Shown piece after piece: positions 44,492 through 49,932 of a stretch of 49,932 nt of DNA. The notes beneath the pieces are model-generated. The model was not told the DNA's origin and did not search any database. It saw only the letters and a program-made list of their open reading frames with translations. The stretch spans positions 437,425 through 487,356 of the forward strand of contig ML976705.1 of NCBI GenBank assembly GCA_010015655.1. The letters run 5' to 3'. Each line of letters starts with the position of its first letter. Within the stretch, counting starts at the first letter, position 1. The position numbers and the translations under genes are program-made. Source of the stretch: Bimuria novae-zelandiae CBS 107.79. Taxonomy: Eukaryota; Ascomycota; Dothideomycetes; Pleosporales; Didymosphaeriaceae.

Positions 44492-44924
44492 TGTTAAGAT
44501 CTGAACATGTACGAGACGCGGAGGGCCAACGGGTCCTTAGCAAGGGTAACACTCGGCGGGGCTGTTTAGCCAAGGTCACGTGACATGCCATCCCGCCAAG
44601 CAAAACCATCCCGGATAGCGAGACTGTCCCGGATGGTGAAGCCATCCCGGATGGCAGGAGGATAGAGGATGGCAGGATTTACGTAGTATATAGAGAGCTC
44701 GAATATCCCTCCTAGATATTCGTGTTTAATCTTGTTTATCAATCTATCGTTTAGATCTGAATAAGCAATCTTGTTAATTTAATTATGCTGTACACACCTT
44801 TAATACTAACGCTCTAGTAACAAGCGCAAGCTATTACTACAACCCTCTCTTGTCCTACTAGTACTCTTGCCCAAGAACCAACCATAGCCTGTTTAGGACT
44901 AGCTATCCTAAATAGAACCTAACA
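44492..44924 (+). repeat. 3' LTR of chromovirus C
   Basis: 433 bp. Contains four 18-bp units (44587-44658), one fewer than the 5' LTR. Confidence 0.97.
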
Positions 44925-45260
44925 GTAACGCCTCTGTTAATAGGCTCGCAAGACTTAATAATAACTTTAAAAACGTCTTAAAATTGCTAAAAAGGGAAGC
45001 CAGAATACTTTAAAAGCTACTTATATAATTATAAAGAGGAAGAAGCCTACGCCAGCATCTATACGCGTTAATGTAGTAATATCTACGCTATTAGCGCCAG
45101 CATCGCGTAATAGCTAAATAATTAGAACACTAAGTAGATATCTATAATTTAACTAGCTAGTAATCTTCTATAGCTCTATAAAATCTTAACTCTAAAAAAT
45201 TTCGCGATAAAAGCTTTTATGTAAAACTCTATAGCCTCATGTTGCTGGCTGCGGTGCTGG
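44925..45260 (+). other. 3' remainder of the DNA transposon after the nested insertion
   Basis: Starts with the second GTAAC. Homologous in inverted orientation to about 195-480 of the first transposon. It contains no open frame. Confidence 0.85.
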
Positions 45261-45309
45261 TGTTGGGGTGGCGCGTTAGTGTCGCGGCGCACTGACTGTC
45301 TCGGCAGGG
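45261..45309 (-). repeat. Right TIR, 49 bp
   Basis: Ends CTGTCTCGGCAGGG before TA at 45310-45311. Confidence 0.97.
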
Positions 45310-45311
45310 TA

Positions 45312-45599
45312 GTGACGCGGGCCTAAGCCGCATTTAATTAGCGCGTTTCTGCTGCAATTGAAATACCTCGTGTGTCTGGTTGCAAATATGTCTATTCAAT
45401 AGAGATCTTGCGCGGATTAGAGAAGATTCAATTCATTGAATATGCTCTGGGCCCTCGCAGAAGCAATGGCCCCCTTCACGCTGCCACCGTACCTTAATCA
45501 AAATCACTCGCCAGGAGCCCTGGCTTGCATTTTCAATGGTTCCCTCAGCACAGCTTACATATTGCTGTAAATTTCAGGATTAGCAGCCATTAAACAGGC
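45312..45599. other. Short flank and promoter of the gene at 45600
   Basis: 288 bp of ordinary sequence between the transposon and the start codon. No distinct element is recognised. Confidence 0.5.
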
Positions 45600-46708
45600 A
45601 TGATGAAGTCTATCGAAGAAGAAATCGTTTCAGCCAAGGTAAAACTCCAACTAACGAACCGAAGCATCGAGCGCGCCGAGCGAACGAAGCGAGACTTGGA
45701 AAGCCAGAACGCATCACAATTGCGAGCGATCGCTGCTTATGAGTCCAATCTCCCAGATATTGGATTCTCCTTACCGCATGAGCACACCGTTCCAGCCGCA
45801 AGTTTGAGCAGCTTCACTGAGTACGCAACAGCCAATGGTGTGCGCTCGCCACATCATACCAGAACATTCAGTACATCCACTCAGTCGAAAGGCTACATAA
45901 CAGCTCCCCCGGATCCAAAGACCACCTATGGCTCGCTTCCACGTACTCCTGGTCCCAGTATAAGCGCACAAAAATGGCACGAAACCTCCAGTCATAATGA
46001 ACCGCAAGCTTTGCTTAAACCGGTTGCCACAATGCCGCCATCAAACTCAGCGCGCCTTCTCGCATGGCTTCATGCCACTACTGACACTGATCCCGCAATG
46101 GAAGACGACCACCTCCAAGACAGCTTCTCCTCCATCGACCTGGAGCCAGGCCCCAGTGCGATCACGTCCGTAACGTCGGTTAACATACGTAGCAGTACTC
46201 CCGCAGCCGGCCCTTCCAAACCAGCTACCCGACCTGCGATAACCTCGTCTCCTTCTCACGCACCCACTCATCGCCCAGCTCACAGGCCAATCATCCCTCT
46301 GGATATCGTGGCGCAACGACCTCGCCTGAACCCCGTACTAGGACTTCGCCGCGCCCACGCTATGGCTTCACGGGCACGAGGAGCACCAGCGCTACCATCA
46401 CTTGTACCTGGAGACTGGGACAGAGCCGCCGCAAACGCTGAGGTGGGATTACGTCTCACTCTATCGGTGGAAGGGGAGCGTGGGGAGCTGTTCGAGATCC
46501 CAGTCCAACCGGAGGACCTGGCTCCTGTGTTGTGGCAGAAACTGAAGGGGGTGGGTTGGGGCGATGAGAGGGTTCGGGCAGCTGTCGAGGTGAGTTGAAA
46601 ACTGATCGAATTATCGATATGGCAGGGAGTAATGAACTAACATTGCATGTTTAGCATTTCGTTGCGCGACCTATGATCCATATCGAGTACATGGAAGACA
46701 GGCGCTGA
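45600..46708 (+). CDS. Unrecognised fungal protein with N-terminal coiled coil, two exons
   Basis: Exon 1 is 45600-46589 and exon 2 is 46655-46708, giving 347 residues. The intron 46590-46654 (65 bp) has a GTGAGT donor, an ACTAAC branch site and a TAG acceptor. The first exon read alone stops two codons later. Residues 1-45 are charged and heptad-like (SIEEEIVSAKVKLQLTNRS, then ERTKRDLESQNAS), probably a coiled coil. The middle is Ser/Thr/Pro-rich and probably disordered. The C-terminal 80 residues look folded (VGLRLTLSVEGERGELFEIP, VLWQKLKGVGWGDERVRAAV) and end HFVARPMIHIEYMEDRR after splicing. There is no signal peptide or membrane segment. I do not recognise the family and assign no function. 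The start is 289 bp from the TA duplication of the transposon. Confidence 0.8.
46590..46654 (+). other. Intron of the gene at 45600
   Basis: GTGAGT at 46590, ACTAAC near 46636 and TAG at 46652-46654. Phase 0. Confidence 0.85.
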
Positions 46709-46861
46709 GATTGTCAGTGAGTACATTGCTCAAATAGCAACGGCGCATACAATCCGAGTCACAGGATCTGGTACACTGAATGTCCGCGTATGGGCTTGTG
46801 GAATACCATTTGGAAAATTATTTGTAAAGACCTCGGTATTAATACAGTTAATGCACCTGTC

Positions 46862-48045
46862 TTACAATTTTGCCTTTACATCTTCAGGTTTCGCAACCTC
46901 CACGAGCAATTTGCCTGTGTCTGTTAGTTACATACCCCAAAAATTGAAACACAAGACTCACCAGTGTTCACGCCATTATATAGATCGACGAGTGACTGCT
47001 CGGCGTTCGTGAGGCCGCCCTTGACAATGGTCTCTTTGCGCTTCAGCTTGCCTTCCGACAGCCACTGGGCGAGCTGTTTCCGCGCTTCGGGGTATTCCTT
47101 CTCGTAGTCTAACACGATGAAGCCTTGCATACGGATACGCATGGAGATGATCATTGGGTAGTTCTACAGGAATTAGCCTTGCATCATTGAGTCAGTGAAG
47201 TATCTTACCTTCGGTCCCTGAGGCTTGGCCTTGTTATACTGGCTGATCGCACCGCACATGACGAATCTCGCAAACGGTTTCGCCCTCGCAAGCGCCATAT
47301 CCAGAATATCTCCGCCAACTTCTTCGGGTTAGTCGCCCTCTTGCATAGATTCGTACTAGGACCCACCATTGTCAAAATACACATCAATGAGCCCCTTCGT
47401 CGCCTCCCTAAACTTCTTCACGAACGCCGGGTCCTTGTAGTTCAGCGCGTTGTCAAATCCCAATTCTTCCTTCAACCACTTGACTTTATCATCCCCTCCA
47501 GCCAACCCAAGTACTGTCGCTCCTTTGATTTTGGCGATTTGGCCAACAACGCTTCCAGTCGCGCCTGCGGCACCACTGACGACGACGAAATCTCCTTTCT
47601 TCACTTGGCCTACATCCAAGATTCCAAAATACGCTGTTAAGCCCGTCATGCCCAGCACGCTCAACGCGTCAGTTGGCACCGCGCCATTTGGCAGATCCAA
47701 CTTTTGCAACACCTTGTCCTTGACAACTGCGTACTCGGTCCATCCTACAGTACCGCTGGCATAAGTTCCTTTAGGAAAGGAAGACGACTTTGAAGCGAGG
47801 ACAAGTCCGATTGCGGCGCCGCGCATCACTTCACCGATCTTCACAGGGGGGAGATAAGAGCGGGTATCGTTCAGCCAGCCGCGCATAGCGGGGTCGAGGG
47901 AGAGGTAGAGCGTCTGGAAGAGGACTTCGCCATCTTTCAAAGTAGAGGCGTCGGGAATAGGTTGCTGTTGTGCCTTGAAAGTCTTGCCGGGGACGATTTG
48001 GTCTTTGGGGCGTTCGGCAAGGCAGATGGACGTATAGGAAGACAT
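46862..48045 (-). CDS. NADP-dependent medium-chain dehydrogenase/reductase (PTGR/LTB4DH-like)
   Basis: A cytosolic MDR-superfamily oxidoreductase of the zinc-free alkenal/prostaglandin-reductase type. Exons are 48045-47367, 47318-47209, 47163-46962 and 46914-46862, total 347 residues, the usual length. The N-terminal catalytic part starts MSSYTSICLAERPKDQIVPG and holds the family segment LYLSLDPAMRGWLND. The Rossmann NADP site is VVVSGAAGATGSVVGQIAK (about residues 155-173). YFDNVGGEILDMALARAKP is rebuilt across intron 1 and MCGAISQYN follows. Intron 2 joins GPK to NYPMIISMRIRMQGFIVLDY, and intron 3 joins VNTG to KLLVEVAKPEDVKAKL. Intron lengths are 48, 45 and 47 bp. Intron 1 has a GTGGGT donor and an AAG acceptor. 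It probably reduces alpha,beta-unsaturated carbonyls with NADPH; the exact substrate is unknown. It ends 153 bp from the end of the gene at 45600 (convergent). Confidence 0.93.
46915..46961 (-). other. Intron 3 of the MDR gene
   Basis: 47 bp, GTGAGT donor, AACTAAC branch site, CAG acceptor. Without it the protein would lose its C-terminal helix. Confidence 0.9.
47164..47208 (-). other. Intron 2 of the MDR gene
   Basis: 45 bp, GTAAGA donor and TAG acceptor. Phase 0 between Lys and Asn. Confidence 0.88.
47319..47366 (-). other. Intron 1 of the MDR gene, AAG acceptor
   Basis: GTGGGT donor, CGACTAAC branch region, acceptor GAAGAAG|TT. Splicing restores the conserved DNVGG. Confidence 0.8.
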
Positions 48046-48375
48046 TGTGACGGTGGTTCAAAATTTGGATCTTTTGGGGTGGTGTCGCTAATATTCGCGA
48101 CGTCCGATGGCTCGCTGTAGCTGATGGAAGTGATTACTTTACACTGAGATGCTGGCAACGCAGTGTCGGTGACGTAGTGAAAGTATGAGTGAACAGAATT
48201 TGATCCGGACTCGATGTTCATATAGCGGCGGAGGAGATTTATGTAGTACGTCCGCCCGCAAAATGCACGGACAGCATTGATTACCGTGCCATTGCTCGGA
48301 TGTCTGGTTTAAAAGGATGGGTGGGGTTCGGTGAACGCGATGCGGAGAGTTGCCGAGGCACGATTTTCGGCCCTA
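48046..48375. promoter_or_regulatory. Upstream region of the MDR gene
   Basis: About 330 bp of ordinary sequence between the MDR start codon and the left end of the next transposon. No specific site is claimed. Confidence 0.4.
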
Positions 48376-49932
48376 CTAACGTGTCCGTGCGCGTGATGCG
48401 CGGATTCGCGTGATGCGCGGGCAACACCAAAAACGCTCCATTGAAAACAAGGCTACAGCACCACCCACGATCAATATTATCACGAGATTTTTCTTGCAGG
48501 GTAGTAATTTGATAGCTGCGATTCATTTGCACTATTTAAATCTATCTGGAAGCTTGACGTCGCGGCCGCTGCGTGTAGATTTGCTCGGGGCAGCAGATGC
48601 GCCCTCTGAGGCCTCCCCAATATCTGCAGCATCCACACCACGTTTCTGACGCTTTCTGCTCTGTAGAGATGGCTGAGAGGCCTTTCTCTTACCCTTTTGG
48701 GATACTTGTAGAGCTTTTTCAGCGTCGCGGGCAGACTTCTGGGCAGCGCGCTGAGCAGCCTTTTCAGCCCTCTCCTTCTCCTTCGCCTTTTTAGCTGCCT
48801 CTCGCGCAGCACGCTTTTCCTGCTACATTTTCTCCTTATATAGCTTAGCTGCCTTCTTTAGCTTTGCTATCTTTGCTTTTTAAAGCTACTACTACTTATC
48901 TTCCTACTCTTTAATTAATTAACGATAACGTGCCTCCCTTACTTTCCTTAGTAACTACAAGATAGCCCTACTATAATACTCCTAGCGCTATTAAAGGTCT
49001 AGAGTTTTACCCTTCTTCTTACGCTTCTTCTTAATAGATAGCGCCTGCCTAAGCCTATCGTTGTCATGCTTAAGCAGCTTATTTTTAACAGATAGATAGT
49101 GGAGTGATTAACAAAGCTTTTTTATATCTTAACTACCTTGTTCCTTTACTACTGATCGTATAAGCCTATCCATCTTTCTCTAGTTATAATCACTAAGCCC
49201 TGATAAGGAGTTATCGCCTAATTCTTGATCCTGGGTAAACCTATTAAGGATACAATTAGGATTAGGTGGCGATATGCCTGTGGCTCTAAAAGAGCTAAGG
49301 ATAGTTAATTCCTTAAAGGAGGCCTTCCACGCATTCTAGAATAGTGGGAAGAAGTCGCCTTTGGTGATAGAAGCTAAGCCCTAGCTTCTATAAAGGTAAT
49401 TTAATAGCTCTACTAAGTAGGCTGTTAACAGAGGCTTAAACATTGCAACGTTAAGTGGCTAAAGCGTATAAGTTAAATAAGGAGGCAGAATAGTAAGCAG
49501 GATCTTATTCTAATTACAATAGTTAATAAAGTCTATAGTAATGTGGGAGCCATGGCCGTCTAGGATTAAAAGTTAATATAATCGTTAAGCCTTCTCTTTT
49601 ATACAGCGATTAAACACCTGCTTAAGCCAGGCAAGTCCAATATCGTTGTTTGTCCAGCTAGAGGATGATAAGGTAATAAAGACTTCATAATATCCTGCCT
49701 TGATATCCTCTACCCAGCTTGATTGGATGCCCTTGTTGGCAGCCTCATAGATAAGGCTTGGCGGCAGAGCTGATCCATCAGCGCAGATACATGCCAGGAG
49801 CGTGATCCATGCGCGATTGCCATCTTAGAGTGATGCTCTAACCTCCTTCTTCTCCCACATTCGTCTGCTGAATATTCTCTTTGATCTACTAACAATACCG
49901 ATCAGGACGCCTTTTTCATCCATATTGTAGAT
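48376..49932 (-). mobile_element. pogo-like DNA transposon, truncated by the window end
   Basis: The left end is probably just after a TA at 48374-48375 or 48377-48378. The subterminal region has a direct repeat (CGCGTGATGCGCGG at about 48391 and 48408). The right end lies outside the window, so TIRs cannot be checked. The transposase reads minus and aligns with the other DDE_1 transposases here, including bases 49560-49700 against 1390-1540 of the first element. RIP is patchy: 48480-48830 is nearly untouched, while 48830-49150 is strongly TA-rich. Confidence 0.82.
48532..49932 (-). pseudogene. DDE_1 transposase, C-terminal two thirds
   Basis: The minus-strand frame enters at the window edge with IYNMDEKGVLIGIVSRSKRI (first catalytic Asp). 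It continues as WITLLACICADGSALPPSLI and VFITLSSSSWTNNDIGLAWL, and as LLILDGHGSHITIDFINY near 49570-49520 with the second catalytic Asp. It then shows ILLTILPPYLTYTL.PLNVAM near 49480 and a charged coiled-coil tail (EKERAEKAAQRAAQKSARDA) ending TRSGRDVKLPDRFK with TAG at 48532-48534. Several TAA/TAG codons sit where relatives have Gln or Trp. The catalytic Asp codons and the C-terminal 100 codons are intact, so this is the least damaged DNA transposase in the window. The N-terminal DNA-binding part lies outside. Confidence 0.85.

Larger units (their letters stand above)
38100..44924 (+). mobile_element. Ty3/gypsy chromovirus C, complete, nested in a DNA transposon
   Basis: LTRs at 38100-38550 (451 bp) and 44492-44924 (433 bp), target duplication GTAAC at 38095-38099 and 44925-44929, and polypurine tract AGAGGGGAGGTGA at 44479-44491. 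The LTRs begin TGTTA (TATTA in the left copy) and end TAACA. The 18-bp length difference equals one unit of an internal tandem array. Gag-Pol reads plus, and an accessory frame reads minus before the 3' LTR. It is the youngest insertion in this stack and a close relative of chromovirus A. Confidence 0.97.
36353..45309 (+). mobile_element. pogo/Fot1-like DNA transposon carrying a nested chromovirus
   Basis: Perfect 49-bp terminal inverted repeats (36353-36401 and 45261-45309) with TA at 36351-36352 and 45310-45311. The nested LTR element 38100-44924 plus one target copy accounts for 6830 bp, leaving a 2127-bp transposon. Its right flank (44930-45240), reverse-complemented, aligns with 195-480 of the first transposon, and the transposase N-termini also align. 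Only the TIRs differ between the two copies. Confidence 0.95.

Noticed and set aside
45600..46598. Single-exon model of the gene at 45600 ending after GTGAGTTGA
   Set aside because: A canonical donor, branch site and acceptor allow splicing to a conserved-looking C-terminal exon.
1..49932. tRNA or rRNA genes, telomeric repeats
   Set aside because: No cloverleaf with the expected T-loop and no TTAGGG-type array were seen by eye. A tRNA search program would settle it.

Overview
The window comes from a filamentous ascomycete (Pezizomycotina; Dothideomycetes is a guess). The evidence is: introns of 45-57 nt with GTGAGT/GTAAGT donors and CTAAC-type branch sites; a fungal NCS1 permease, a Zn2Cys6 regulator and other single-copy fungal genes; and long A+T-rich blocks in which CA/TG dinucleotides have become TA while CG survives. 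That last pattern is the footprint of repeat-induced point mutation (RIP). I saw no tRNA, rRNA or CRISPR array.

Layout. 149-2250: complete pogo/Fot1-like DNA transposon (45-bp TIRs, TA duplication). 2963-3427: degenerate GFA-domain gene. 4522-10630: complete Ty1/copia element (201-bp LTRs, TSD ATCTT). 11755-25701: Ty3/gypsy chromovirus on the minus strand with mismatched LTRs. It is interrupted at 14199-21383 by a second chromovirus (173-bp LTRs, TSD ATACT). 25862-26260: a further LTR. 26826-28680: another pogo-like transposon. 29490-36211: gene island holding a small unrecognised gene with one stop, a frameshifted purine-cytosine permease, an intronless arylsulfotransferase-like gene and a Zn2Cys6 transcription factor. 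36353-45309: DNA transposon of the same family as 149-2250, carrying a complete chromovirus (38100-44924, TSD GTAAC). 45600-48045: an unrecognised two-exon gene and a four-exon MDR oxidoreductase. 48376 to the end: a fourth pogo-like transposon, cut by the window edge.

The most interesting observation is that each of the three chromoviruses carries an extra reading frame on the opposite strand, between the end of pol (chromodomain) and the 3' LTR. In the 38.1-44.9 kb element it encodes an exact fungal zinc-cluster spacing (C-x2-C-x6-C-x8-C-x2-C-x6-C) followed by a predicted coiled coil, and its stop overlaps the end of pol. In the 11.8-25.7 kb element the same spacing is seen with five of six cysteines changed to tyrosine, as RIP would do (TGY to TAY). 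In the 14.2-21.4 kb element the antisense frame has a Cys cluster and an apparent spliceosomal intron. The LTR of the first element holds an 18-bp tandem array with CCCGG cores, which could be a target for such a protein. A retrotransposon-borne antisense zinc-cluster regulator is therefore the candidate new system. All three copies here are disrupted.

The single-copy genes show no obvious common pathway. The permease and the arylsulfotransferase-like gene share a divergent promoter region with three CCGCGG hexamers, and the Zn2Cys6 gene lies convergently beyond them. That makes local regulation possible but unproven.
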